Assembly: GCA_020002185.1 (NCBI GenBank) | Contig: CM034531.1 | Coordinates: forward strand, 73,336,778-73,400,777 | Source: Paraescarpia echinospica | Lineage: Eukaryota; Annelida; Polychaeta; Sabellida; Siboglinidae | DNA: 64,000 bases | Direction: 5' to 3' | Part shown: one piece after another, positions 35,334 through 47,026 of the stretch | Numbering within the stretch: position 1 is the first letter of the stretch | Layout of the letters: every line of letters starts with the position of its first letter | Notes under the pieces: model-generated | The model's input: only the letters and a program-made list of their open reading frames with translations | The model's database searches: none | Told to the model about the DNA's origin: nothing | Made by a program: the position numbers and the translations under genes

Positions 35334-35373
35334 ATCCCTATCAGAATTTATTTAATAACTTAACTAACTTAGT

Positions 35374-35555
35374 TGTTACGGAATCTACGTTAATTAAACA
35401 CAATGAATAAATTATAAGTGTTTATTCAATTTGTGTGAATACAGCGGTCGCCATCTTTACCGGAAGTTACCAGTGTCAAACGAAAATACGAATTCGGAAT
35501 TTATAAACACATTTGAAAATTAACATTTGCGACGGCCGACGGCAATACTGTAACA
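35374..35555 (-). repeat. BEL element 3' LTR
   Basis: Begins TGTTACGGAATC and ends TACTGTAACA on the plus strand, with 6-bp inverted ends. The second LTR is not visible, so the boundary rests on the inverted ends and position after IN. Confidence 0.75.
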
Positions 35556-35627
35556 TCCCAAGGGCCACCAACTCGACAGGGATGTCGAACAAACAAAAGT
35601 AATTGAATATCATTAATGTCACAAATG

Positions 35628-35810
35628 TCACTGAATGTCAAGTCTCTCATTCCTCTTCATCAGGAGAACCAGCTTGGTCACCGGACGCTTCAATAGATGG
35701 CCATCTGCAAACTTGACCTCGACGACCCTCACGAGGTCATCATTCCCGACGTACGTCTTGACGACTTCGGCCATCTTCCACAGTCCACGCTTGGAGTTCA
35801 TCCACGACAA
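35628..35810 (-). pseudogene. BEL integrase C-terminal end
   Basis: A 60-codon frame (WKMAEVVKTYVGNDDLVRVV ... KRPVTKLVLLMK) that matches the C-terminal beta-rich tail after the BEL integrase core. It overlaps the end of the large Pol frame in another register, so one indel separates them near 35790. Confidence 0.75.
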
Positions 35811-38790
35811 GAACGACGTCTCTCTCAGTAAGGCTGTCGCAAGTATTGGACCATTTCTTCCGAAGGGAGAGCCTGTGAATGTTCATCATCCAACGGCGCC
35901 AGAATCCTTCAACCATTGAGGTGCAAAGTTCGCGTCGTTTTCGTGTGTTGCCGACATATTCCTCACATGGCACTTGAGGACTTGGAAGATCGCCCCTACC
36001 AATGAGAAAGTGGTTGGGCGTGATAGGCGGTTCATCGAGAGGCGACGACGACGAGGCAGTGATAGGACGACTGTTTAGGTGACCGGCGATTTGCGAAAAA
36101 ACAGTCTCCCACTCAATGAAGGTTAGTTTGTCGGTTTGTACTAAGTGCTTCATGGACTTCTTCACTTCTTGTACCATGCGCTCCACTAGACCTTGATGAT
36201 GCGGACCACCAGGAGGTCCAAACTTCCAATCGATCTCGAACTTCAGACCATGGTTGTACAGTTCGTCGTGATTCAAGCGAAGATGAAGATCACGGATCTC
36301 GTTGTCAGCACCACGGAAGCACGTTGCATTGTCACTGATGATAAGAGCCGGAGCTCCTCGGATACTGATGAAACGTTCAAGGGCTTGCAGGAACGCGGAT
36401 GTCGACAAGTCTTGAACACACGTCAGATGTACTGCTTGGACAACAGCACAGACGAAGACTGCACACCATCCCTTGGCAACGGTGTTTCTGGTAAGTTTCA
36501 CTTGGATCGGTCCCAGGTAATCCAATATCGTCGTCTGGAAGGGAGGTGAAAAAGGCTTGATGCGGAAGTTGGGCAAATCGGCCATCTTTTGCTGTAAAGG
36601 TTTTCCTCGATGACGGTTGCAAACCTTGCAATCACGAACCACTCGTTTGCAGAGGTTCGTATCGCCAACAATCCAGTACATCTTCCTGATTTCAGCGGCA
36701 GTACTGAGATGTCCTCTGTGAAGAGCATGCCTGTGTCTGTCACGGGCGATGAGCAAACTGATGTGAGTTTTCCGCGGCAGGAGACATGGATGACGGATGT
36801 CGAAGGACAGCGGAGCGTTGCGAATACGACCTCCTACTCTGACGACTTGTTTGTCATCGGCGAATGGATTCAGCTTGGATATGTGCTTATCTTCCAGGTC
36901 AAGGTCCTTCTGAGCATATCGAATCCAGTACAGTTCAGCTTCTTTAATTCTTCGACGTGACGGAAGTTGACAGATCTTTGATACGAATTGCTTCAACCAC
37001 TGGGTCCTGGGTAAGTCTTTCAGAGACATCACCCGGGCTGTCATCATTACCAAACGAGGCCAACTGGAGAACTTTGTCGGATCGACGATAGGATCAAGCC
37101 GAGTCACATTCAACGTCAGCACTTTGGCATTGCGGATGTGAAACTTCTTTTGCTTAGCATCGTCCTTGTCAACTGGGACGTTCTTTGGAGTTGTAGGCCA
37201 GTAGACGGGAGGTAATTTCAGGAAGCCAGGTCCATCAATGACTTTCTGCAATTGACTGACATCAACACCACGGGAGACGAGATCAATGACATTCTGACCA
37301 CTCGGTATGTAAGCAATGTCAGTGACGGGATCAAAGTCATACGTTATTTCCCCGACTCGACTGGCCACGTACGAACGGAAGGATTTCGATTGTTCCCGAA
37401 GCCAGCTAATGGCTGTCATGCTGTCTGTCCATATCCTTTTGTAGGCGATCTCAATCCAAAGAGAATTTTCCACAGTGAGCATCATGCGACTCAGGAGAAG
37501 AATTGCCTGAAGCTCTTTACGCGGCATACTTGTCTGCTTCAACGGAGTCAATCTTGCTCGGGCGCAAACGAACGATAGCTCAGCATCATCATCTTCTTTC
37601 GCAGACCATCTCAGCCAGACTCCAATCCCCATGGCATCTTCGGAAGCATCGCTGGCTCCATGGAGGGATACTTCTGGCAATGGCGACATTCCGCGGAACT
37701 TTTCTGGTATCAGACAGCGTTCAATCTTGACGGTGCCAACATCTTTCAGGTCCTGCTTCACACTTTCCCACATCTGAAACAAGTCACTGTCTGGACTAAC
37801 TGGAGTGTCCCAATCAAGACCAAAAATCCAGAGCTTCTGAAGCAACATCTTTGGTCGGACGAGGATTCCTGACAGCATTCCGTAGACATCGTAGTAGGAT
37901 GCAGTCGTCTTGAGAATGTTGCGTTTCGTCGGAGTACATTCGTTGAGGGTTACTTCTTTGACACTAAGTGTGTCCTCTACTAGGTTCCAACGTGTACCGA
38001 GTGCCATAGCGATGTCATCCTTAGGATAGTACTCGGTGTCACAAACATCTGACTTGTTCGACAACCATTTCCGGATCTTGAAGTTCCCTCTATCAAGAGC
38101 GACGGTAAGATTATGTTTCAGGCGGAGAGTGCCCTCGATCGATCTCTGGGAGTCGTTCAGATCATCCACGTAGAACTGGTTGGCGACAATACGCTGGATC
38201 TCGGAGTCGTCGGTAGCATTATTTGCAGCAACATGACGGAGAACGACAGTTGCTGCTGTAGGAGAAGGTTTGTCACCAAAGGTAACAGTGAGCAGTTCAT
38301 AAACCTGAATCGGGTCATTTGGATGTTTGCGAAACACGTAACGATGGAAGCGGGCATCTTCTGTAGTGACTTTGACAGCTTGGAACATCTTACTAATGTC
38401 AGCGATCACACCCACTTCGTACTCTCTGAAGCGAAGCGCAACATCAAAGAGGTTTACATTGAGATTGTCACCTTTGGCAAAGTAGTCATTCAGACAGTGT
38501 CCTTGGTACCTAGCCTTGCCGTCGTAGACAACACGTACTGGAGTAGTAACGGAGTCTTTCATCACTGCGAAATGAGGCAAGAACCACATTTTTTTTTGCC
38601 CTGGCTGATGTCTGCTTCGAATTCTAAAGTCGGCACAAGACGAGCAACTCCACGGTTGAGTTGATCGTCCATCACTTTCGAGTAAACTTCCCATTCGCGA
38701 GGTTTGTTCCGGAACTGCTTCTCCAGGTTCATGAAGCGTTTGACAGCGTAATCGTAGTTGTTCGGCAAACCTTGCGGTGACTTCCTCCAT
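35740..38790 (-). pseudogene. BEL/Pao Pol: RT, RNase H and integrase
   Basis: A 1016-codon frame. The first 64 or so codons are out of register with the protein. The true RT starts around QKKMWFLPHFAVMKD, with RVVYDGKARYQGHCLNDYF, the palm Asp in GVIADISKMFQAV, and YVDD at about 207-210. RNase H follows (HGASDASEDAMGIGVWLRW, RIWTDSMTAISWL). Integrase has a His/Cys zinc domain (HRGHLSTAAEIR ... CKVCNRHRG) and the DDE triad in TTILDYLGPIQV, LIISDNATCFRG and GLVERMVQEVKKS. Near-complete, broken only at its two edges. Confidence 0.93.
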
Positions 38791-39215
38791 GGGAGGCGAA
38801 TCTGGTAGGTACCATCGGTTAGTTGGACTATGCTTTCCTTCATAGTTTGCGTCGCTATGTGATCTTGTTCTTCAGTTACACATTTGCAGTGTCTCGGTTC
38901 CATGCCCACACGTTCGATGCCTAAGAAATCTTCTACATCACTGATAGCGGACACTTGTGTGAAGTTGACTATTGCGTTAGCAAGAATGTCCTCTGTACCA
39001 TGACCTCCTTGAATGTACCATCCTAATGGGCATCTAACAGCAACTGGATCTTCGAAGTCTGTACCCATGACACGTTCTTCTGATGTGAGTATGTCACCAT
39101 TCTCCACACCAAGCAAGACATCAATTTTCTCATCGTGAGCTTCAACGATATCGATGTCTTCAAGATGAGGATAGCGGCGGAGTTGTGAATTGGTGACAAT
39201 CTGAAGCATCACCAC
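38562..39215 (-). pseudogene. BEL Pol: protease C-terminal part and RT lead-in
   Basis: A 217-codon frame with RYPHLEDIDIVEAHDEKIDV LLG-type segment after the protease, PLGWYIQGGHG, and the RT lead-in YQIRLPWRKSPQGLPNNYDY with KVMDDQLNRGVARLVP. It overlaps the large Pol frame at a run of nine T (about 38589-38597), where the frame changes. It overlaps the gag frame by 56 bp at its other end. Confidence 0.88.
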
Positions 39216-40500
39216 AAGGTCTCTTCATCTCGGTAAGTCGGACTTCTCTGTTAAATGTTCCATCTAGACTTTCGAGGGTACATTCAACGACACGAAGTTT
39301 GTGGTTCACAGTATCACCTCCAACCGTTGTAAGGTTGAAATCTTGCATGTGACAAGTGTCTGACTGAGGGATGATTCCTTCACGTATCAATGATATCTGA
39401 CTTCCGGTGTCGAGGAGTATCCGGACCTTGGTCTTCTTTGCACTAAAACGTATATATCCCATGACGGTTGGCAGAGCACATGTGACACGTTCCTTGCCTG
39501 AACTGCTGGATTCAACCATAGGATTTGAGTTTCTGTAGATCGGCTGAGATTTCGAAGGATGGAAGTTTTCAGCATCAGCATTCAAGGCATTGGCACTGAT
39601 AGATTTCCTATCGAAGTGGTTGTAACCGTCTAGACCATACACACGTGGGCAAATCGATGAAAAGTGAGTGTTCAAACCACAAGTCGGAATCTGACAGTTC
39701 GCAATGAATTGACAGTCATCATAGTTGAATGGATGTTTTCCAGCGACACAGTTGTTATGTCCACATCGGTGACATATTCCATGAGTGTTCATCAAGTAAA
39801 TTGTCTCGGCTTGTGGGAGATTGCGAAACTTGTAGCAGCCTTTCAAGAAGTGATTCGAGATTTGAGGATGAATCGGGCACTTCGGTGTAGACATGGTGTT
39901 ATATTCCTTCCGAGTATTCACAAAGTCAGATTTCACGCCATAACCTTTTCTCCCTCTAGCTCCAGAGGACACCGTAGACTGTCCTGCACTTTTCGATTTC
40001 GGTAGAACCGGAGATTGGTTAACACATTCGATTTGCGACTTTGTCTTCTTGAGAAGAATGAGGTGGGAATTCAACCATTTGGCTAAACCATAGACTGAGT
40101 CTTCCGACTTTCCATCAGCAACTCTTTGTAGAAATAACAGGCAGTGTTCTTCCGATAACTTTCGGCGGATTTGTGTGACCAATAGTCGACCGTTTAAGTC
40201 TTGCGTCATATGAATGCCCTCTACTTGAGTAATAAAGTTCTGGATGGCTTCAGTGAACTTTTCCATTTCAGCGAGATTGACTTTTCCTTTTGTAGCGTAC
40301 GAGTTCAAGTCCTCAAGATCATGTAGAAGAGTATCGACGAGGCGGTCGTCATCCCCATAGGTTTCATCAAGAATTTCCCAAGCTCTGTTGATGTTGATAC
40401 ACGGCTTGATTTTCTTCCTCTCGACGGGACGTTGCATGGATTCAACTAGCTGATACAGACATTCGGTTTGGTCTAGGTGTTTAGTGAAATGAATGAAGAG
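39160..40500 (-). pseudogene. BEL gag and protease, open into the gap
   Basis: A frame open from the gap edge to 39160. It contains DUF1759-like gag helices (NRAWEILDETYGDDDRLVDT, LAEMEKFTEAIQNFITQVEG) and a Cys/His-rich nucleocapsid (CHRCGHNNCVAGKH ... CQIPTCGLNTHFSSIC). The aspartic protease motif is VRILLDTGSQISLI. The Met at 40437 is internal, because sense codons continue upstream to the first N, so the real gag start is in the gap. Confidence 0.9.
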
Positions 40501-41500
40501 NNNNNNNNNNNNNNNNNNNNNNNNNNNNNNNNNNNNNNNNNNNNNNNNNNNNNNNNNNNNNNNNNNNNNNNNNNNNNNNNNNNNNNNNNNNNNNNNNNNN
40601 NNNNNNNNNNNNNNNNNNNNNNNNNNNNNNNNNNNNNNNNNNNNNNNNNNNNNNNNNNNNNNNNNNNNNNNNNNNNNNNNNNNNNNNNNNNNNNNNNNNN
40701 NNNNNNNNNNNNNNNNNNNNNNNNNNNNNNNNNNNNNNNNNNNNNNNNNNNNNNNNNNNNNNNNNNNNNNNNNNNNNNNNNNNNNNNNNNNNNNNNNNNN
40801 NNNNNNNNNNNNNNNNNNNNNNNNNNNNNNNNNNNNNNNNNNNNNNNNNNNNNNNNNNNNNNNNNNNNNNNNNNNNNNNNNNNNNNNNNNNNNNNNNNNN
40901 NNNNNNNNNNNNNNNNNNNNNNNNNNNNNNNNNNNNNNNNNNNNNNNNNNNNNNNNNNNNNNNNNNNNNNNNNNNNNNNNNNNNNNNNNNNNNNNNNNNN
41001 NNNNNNNNNNNNNNNNNNNNNNNNNNNNNNNNNNNNNNNNNNNNNNNNNNNNNNNNNNNNNNNNNNNNNNNNNNNNNNNNNNNNNNNNNNNNNNNNNNNN
41101 NNNNNNNNNNNNNNNNNNNNNNNNNNNNNNNNNNNNNNNNNNNNNNNNNNNNNNNNNNNNNNNNNNNNNNNNNNNNNNNNNNNNNNNNNNNNNNNNNNNN
41201 NNNNNNNNNNNNNNNNNNNNNNNNNNNNNNNNNNNNNNNNNNNNNNNNNNNNNNNNNNNNNNNNNNNNNNNNNNNNNNNNNNNNNNNNNNNNNNNNNNNN
41301 NNNNNNNNNNNNNNNNNNNNNNNNNNNNNNNNNNNNNNNNNNNNNNNNNNNNNNNNNNNNNNNNNNNNNNNNNNNNNNNNNNNNNNNNNNNNNNNNNNNN
41401 NNNNNNNNNNNNNNNNNNNNNNNNNNNNNNNNNNNNNNNNNNNNNNNNNNNNNNNNNNNNNNNNNNNNNNNNNNNNNNNNNNNNNNNNNNNNNNNNNNNN
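40501..41500. other. Assembly gap (1000 N)
   Basis: Exactly 1000 consecutive N, which suggests a placeholder of unknown true size. Frames reported across it are artefacts. Confidence 0.99.
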
Positions 41501-41575
41501 CTCTCTCTCCGTCTCTCTCCGTCTCCCCGTCTCCCCGTCTCCCCGTCTATATGTCTCTGTGTCTCCGTCTGTATG

Positions 41576-41621
<46 letters not shown>

Positions 41622-41990
41622 TTGCGTCTGTGCGTGCGTGCGTGCGTGCGTGCTATTTATGTCTTGTTATTGCCGTTTCCCCTCACTGCGTTTGTAGCGC
41701 AGTACACGATACAGGTGTTCCATTGAAGTTTAGTACATTCATATGATGTTTTTAAGTAACCAAATTGCCAAAACAATATAATACCCAAAGGCCAAACATT
41801 TGAAGAAAGCGATGCACATGTGTGCGTGTGTGTGCGTTTGTGTATTTGTGAGTGTGTGCGTGTATGCGTGTGTGCGTGTGTGCGTGTGTGCGTGTGTGCG
41901 TGTGTGCGTGTGTGCGTGTGCGCGTGTGCGCGTGCGAGCGTGCGTGCGTGCGTGCGTGTCAGCGTGCGTACGTGTATGTGATGTGTGTGA
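41501..41990. repeat. Simple-repeat block beside the gap
   Basis: (TCTC)/(CGTC) and CT runs with a CGCGCG and (CGTG)n stretch at 41501-41652, then unique sequence, then (TGTGTGCG)n at 41820-41960. The first block abuts the gap and probably caused the assembly break. Confidence 0.95.
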
Positions 41991-42087
41991 GTTTGTATGT
42001 ATGCAATGTGTAACATGCAGGTATTTCGGTGTTTCGTGTATTTGCATATGTTTATGTACGTTATTTAGTACCCGCATGTAAATGTCA

Positions 42088-42165
42088 ATGTAGGTGTAAA
42101 TGGTGTAGGCCCAAATTAAGATGACAATGTAGGTGTAAATGGTGTAGGCCCAAATTAAGATGACA
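42088..42165. repeat. 39-bp direct repeat, two copies
   Basis: TGTAGGTGTAAATGGTGTAG and the following GCCCAAATTAAGATGACA are repeated head to tail with no interruption. Another duplication is not seen nearby. Confidence 0.85.
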
Positions 42166-42342
42166 CGCAAAGTTGACATACAAAAATGACACACAAAGTT
42201 AACACAAGATGTGACGTGAAGACGTATTCAAGCACGTCAACACAGACAAGAACCGTTAATTGCATCCACATTGACTAACAATGCCGCGACCTGTGATGGC
42301 CGTAATAGACGTAATCAAGGACCTGCTGCCTGTTGTACTTTG

Positions 42343-42616
42343 AGGACAATCAACTGTAGTTGCGCACTTACTTTGACCACAACAAGCGTGTGTTTTACGA
42401 CACAGCCTGCTACGGGGAGGGGGGGGGGGGCACGCGAGGTCAAACACGGGCAATCACCGACATGTCACTTCACCTGGCTTTTGTTGGAGTTCCGCCGAAA
42501 TGTTGCGTGGTGGCAGGGAATTTGGAAATCGCTGAAGCGTTGTGCGTGAAGATCGCACACGACCCGGCCTACGTCACACGATTTCCGGTCCCCAGTCGAC
42601 CAGCGATCACGTAGGT
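42343..42616 (+). other. Unrecognised protein-like frame, possible exon or pseudo-exon
   Basis: After an AACTGTAG acceptor-like site the plus frame reads LRTYFDHNKRVFYDTACYGE, then a run of 13 G, then in frame HLAFVGVPPKCCVVAGNLEI and DPAYVTRFPVPSRPAIT, ending TAG directly before GT. The composition looks protein-like but I do not recognise a family. The G-run may hide a frameshift. Confidence 0.2.
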
Positions 42617-44640
42617 GTCGACAGACGACGGGAATTAGTGCCATGTTGTCGTGTTCTTGGCACTCTGTAGCCCAAACCGTCCTATTCCAACAATAGTTGT
42701 GATAGGTGGATTTCGCAGATACATTGGCGGTTTGCCCAATGCAGGATGCGTGAGATAACCTGTCGTGGATCCCACAGATATCTTTTAACTACGCATAAAT
42801 AACTTTAGAACTAAATCGAGAACAAATATCGAGCTCGGTGAATTCGAGAAAAAAACCAGAACGGCGACAGCCAAAACAGCTACAATCTTGGTCAAAACGG
42901 CGACAAAGCATAACCCAAAACGACGACAACATCGGTCAAACCGGCAACAAAACGCATCGTGTCCGTTGGATGTACACGGTTATTATTTAATTTTTCGCCA
43001 TTTTGATTTATCACTGTTGACCTATATTGTGACCCCGTATATTCCATAATAATAATAATAATAATAATGATAATAATAATGTAATACCATCTGTTTCGTG
43101 TATACGGTTTATCGGTTAATCCATTAATTTGTAATATTATACTATGTGTCCAATAGTTTGTTTTTAAATTGGTAATGCGTAGCATCATTTCATTTGAATG
43201 CATTCGTCTTAAGTTACGATTCCCGTCCGACTCGAGGTCATGCCTTCGAACGCGGCATGCTGGAAACTAAACACATAGTCACATCTCGAGACCTGACATT
43301 TTAACAACCAAACAGGATCCATTAAAACACGTTTGAGCGGTCTGTATATTATAATAGACATAGTTTTCTAAGATGATTTACGATAAAAACGATCGGATTG
43401 CCTTCTTTTAATAGGCGCCATCTTATTTAATTTTGATATGTCTGCCTCTTATGCATGGGATTAAACAAACGTCTTCTCCTTCAATGTATTTTCTCTCATC
43501 GGCGAAGATTTGTTTCGTTGGCTAGGGAACAACCCACTATTTTAAACCGTCTTCATTAAAAAAAAAACCTCATCCGAACATTAGGACCGGGTAGAGAGAT
43601 TCGAATAACAAACAGCGACGTGTTTGAATTAAAGTCGACATCGAATGGGACATGTCTCCGTGTCGCTGGCAGTACACGACTTTGTGTGCACCCGTTCCTT
43701 AACCCGTATCAAATCTCCGTCAGATCTGACGAATTATGGGCGGAAGTTGGGTCTGTTTAATGTTCCAACCGGCGGCTTTTCTCGAACATCACAAATCCCC
43801 AACTCTGTGCAGCTAACGAACACCCATTTGATGGCAATCGGAACAATAACAACCCCGCTACAAGCAAGGGACCAGTTACTTCGGGGTAAACACTGACAGA
43901 GGGGTGTTGATGGTCGGGATACAGGTGGGGTGTTACGCTTCAATTATGTCTCTTGGTTTTGACAATAACTGCTGCACAATAGCGTAGTATAATTATAATT
44001 AAAAAATCGTCGTGATGTAAACAGCTGGACCTCGACTACTTAGTAAAATATCCATTCCTCTCGCACAAATCACATATCCAAAGGGACACATTCAGTTTAT
44101 AAGCTTTCGTGTTAACTAATGCTACACACGAGTGTATGAGAAACAGCGAACTGGAGCTGATCAATTATAGTCTCATGTCTCTTGCAAACGTCTCACGAAT
44201 AGTTTCTTATATGTCGCCAGCCCACTGTGTCATATAGATAGTTGAAACGTCGGACTCCCGTTTCGATGATTGAGCAATCTTGTACAACAACGTATTTAAT
44301 TAAGCTCACGAGAGACCAGTTTTTCACCCGAATTATGGTCAATTCCAACATCACCGCAACTGAACATATATTTAGAAGTTTATCCATCTAGAATACAACC
44401 AACAATCAGCATGATATTTTATTGAGAGGACACAGTGACATCATTCGTAAAATCATACGAATTGCCTTCATTTCGATTGTCAAGAGGGACAACTATAACC
44501 AGAATTGTATATTAATGCTAGGTGCGTAATAATTGGGGACACTATCAGCTTTCTCACATACCGAAAACATACACAGGAACGTTGGCATTGTTAAAAAACA
44601 TATATTTTAGTGTGTTGCGAGTACAGTTTAAAACTAACGT
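42617..44640. other. Non-coding sequence, no gene recognised
   Basis: Contains a (TAA)n microsatellite at about 43048-43080. An 83-codon plus-strand frame at 43645-43896 has no recognisable domain. I searched here for the missing SLC6 TM1 exon (a segment like LGNVWRFPY) and found none. Confidence 0.45.
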
Positions 44641-44656
44641 CCCAAGTGAAAATATA

Positions 44657-44935
44657 TCATGGTATACCATAATAAAAAATTGCATAGTGTTTTGAGGTAA
44701 ATATCATGATGTACCATGGTATATCATCATAAAGTTCATGTTAAACCGAGGTAAACCACGGTATACCATGGCATATCTATACCATGGTATACTGTGGTAT
44801 ATCATAGTATACCATGGTGTTTAAATACAAAAAAATGGCCTACAACAATCTCTCATGCATAGTTTACCATTATAATTATTATAAAGACTTACCATGGTAG
44901 ACCATGATGTACCATGATAAACCACGGTGTATTTT
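44657..44935. repeat. Dense cluster of TACCATGGTA-type palindromes
   Basis: At least ten copies or near-copies of ACCATGGTAT/ATACCATGGT in 280 bp, including perfect 10-14-bp palindromes such as ATACCATGGTAT. They are separated by 10-30 bp of AT-rich sequence with no strict period. Not coding. Confidence 0.85.
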
Positions 44936-45414
44936 CTCAAGCGATGCCCTCCCAGTACTCCTATTAGCTTGTCCTTGACATGTTTAGCAGCATTACGTAA
45001 GTAATGTAAACACGAAAATAAATCGAATAACAAAAACTCCTTTGCCAAAAATGTACCAAAACACTGACTCTCTATGCCTGTATATGGCACTTTGACCTGG
45101 CACTAAAGCTAAGTTGCCGTATATAAGAACTTGATTATGTACTGCAATAAAGATTGCACGAAGGCGCAACTGTTGAGTAACACATGCAGTAGGGCTGAAT
45201 GGTTTCCAGTGCAGTTCTATTGTTGTTCGAATTCACCAGGTGGTGATGTGACCAACAGTTCGATGGGTCGCAAATACCACTATTTATAAGAACATGCTGC
45301 TAAGTTCCATAAGGGGAGTGATCACTGCAGCTATGTTTAAAAAAACCAGCTACTGAATGTTATGAAAAATAAATAAAATGCTCTCACAACATCCCCACAT
45401 GCGTCTATAGAGGG

Positions 45415-45700
45415 TACACCCCAGTTGCGGTGACCTGTTTTGAGTGGAGAGATAGGCCCGAGGCGGATGTGACAACCGTATCTGGTCGGTGGCTGTCAGT
45501 GCCTTGTTGAAAGCCCTTTCAAGTAGGCGGTGTGGCCGGCCCGGTAGGAGATAGGACTGCTGTCGTGCGTACCATCGTCCTTAGTTCACACCGCAACCTC
45601 CCGCCTGTGTCGCCAAACCGGTGGCTTCTGTCGCAGTCACTTCACCGGACGCCGTTAAGTAAACAAAGACGCCCCTTGTCGGGCGAAGGATGTATCTAGG
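45415..45700 (+). repeat. GC-richer block ending GACGCCGTTAAGTAAACAAAG, SINE-like
   Basis: Differs in composition from the AT-rich surroundings. Its end GACGCCGTTAAGTAAACAAA resembles the 3' ends of SINE families that are common in mollusc genomes, but I see no clear A/B box. Assignment is tentative. Confidence 0.3.
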
Positions 45701-45910
45701 CGAATACCAATTATGATTAAATCACCGTTAGACCAGAACACCGTCATAACAATCTTTGTTTTATGGTATGGGAATGTGCAGCTGTGGTATATCTACTTTT
45801 ATTTTATTAATAATTTTAACACACTTTTTATAACACATGAAAACAAATCAGATGAACTTAGGTTAATCGCTTATGTAGTGTTTTATTCATGGCGTAATGC
45901 ATGCGCGCCC

Positions 45911-46010
45911 GCGTGTGTGTGTGTTTGTGTGTGCGTGCGTGCGTGCGTGCATGTGTATGTGCGTGCGAACATGTATGTGTGTGTGCGTGCGTGCTTGCGT
46001 GCGCGTGCAT
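45911..46010. repeat. (TG)n/(TGCG)n microsatellite
   Basis: TG and TGCG alternation interrupted by CATG units, about 220 bp upstream of the first SLC6 exon seen. Confidence 0.9.
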
Positions 46011-46234
46011 TCCGACGTTTGCTATATATATATACTGGTTGTGCAAACGCCTTCCTGTTTGCAGAACTTAATGTAAAGATCACACTTCTCTCGTGATTGC
46101 AGGCCCTCACTGGCGTACATTACATACTGCAACATATTCGAAACTTGTCACTAGAGTATACGTTTCCACGTGTCTTAAACACGTTGTTTCTATATTAAAT
46201 GACATAATGTAACTAGCGTGTGTTGTGACTACAG

Positions 46235-46369
46235 GCGCCTTCCTGTTGCCCTATTTGATCATGTACGTGTTTGGCGGTCTACCGCTCTTCTACATGGAAC
46301 TCGCCCTCGGACAGTATCAGCGCGCTGGCTGCATCACCGTCTGGAAGAGGATCTGTCCCATGTTCAAAG
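46235..46369 (+). CDS. SLC6 monoamine transporter (SERT-like), TM2 exon
   Basis: First of four consecutive exons (46235-46369, 55139-55268, 59123-59215, 61414-61552) whose phases join perfectly. Together they encode about 165 residues from TM2 to TM4 of a Na+/Cl--coupled neurotransmitter transporter. This exon follows an ACTACAG acceptor and starts in the GGGAF motif: [20 protein letters not shown], then [20 protein letters not shown] and a gtaacg donor. The string GCI(S/T)(I/V)W..ICP(I/M)FKG is closer to serotonin than to dopamine transporters from memory. The protein would clear amine transmitter from the synapse. TM1, with its Na+ and substrate residues, is not in the window, and exons after TM4 lie beyond its right end. 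Confidence 0.93.
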
Positions 46370-46374
46370 GTAAC

Positions 46375-47026
<652 letters not shown>

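Larger units (their letters stand above)
32582..35373 (-). mobile_element. CR1 LINE (CR1-B), 5' segment with ORF1 and endonuclease
   Basis: The upstream portion of the CR1 element whose later parts are at 14113-14674 and 11645-12460. It holds ORF1 (34314-35333), the APE-type endonuclease (33155-34033) and the RT N-terminus (32582-32892). Only about 40 bp separate the ORF1 start from a BEL LTR at 35374, so either the 5' UTR was cut by the BEL insertion or the element is 5'-truncated. ORF2 is broken by several stops. Confidence 0.85.
35374..40500 (-). mobile_element. BEL/Pao LTR retrotransposon, 5' end lost in gap
   Basis: Minus-strand element with its 3' LTR at 35374-35555 (182 bp, perfect TGTTAC/GTAACA ends) followed by IN, RH, RT, PR and gag up to the assembly gap. 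Domain order, DUF1759-type gag and Pao-type RT define BEL/Pao. Its 5' LTR and target-site duplication would lie in or beyond the 1000-N run. Pol has few frame breaks, so it is one of the better preserved elements here. Confidence 0.92.

Noticed and set aside
38113..38664. Plus-strand 183-codon frame
   Set aside because: Antisense shadow of the BEL reverse transcriptase; no domain of its own.
40477..41746. Two plus-strand frames of more than 400 codons
   Set aside because: They are made almost entirely of N codons across the assembly gap, ending in a CT/CG microsatellite.
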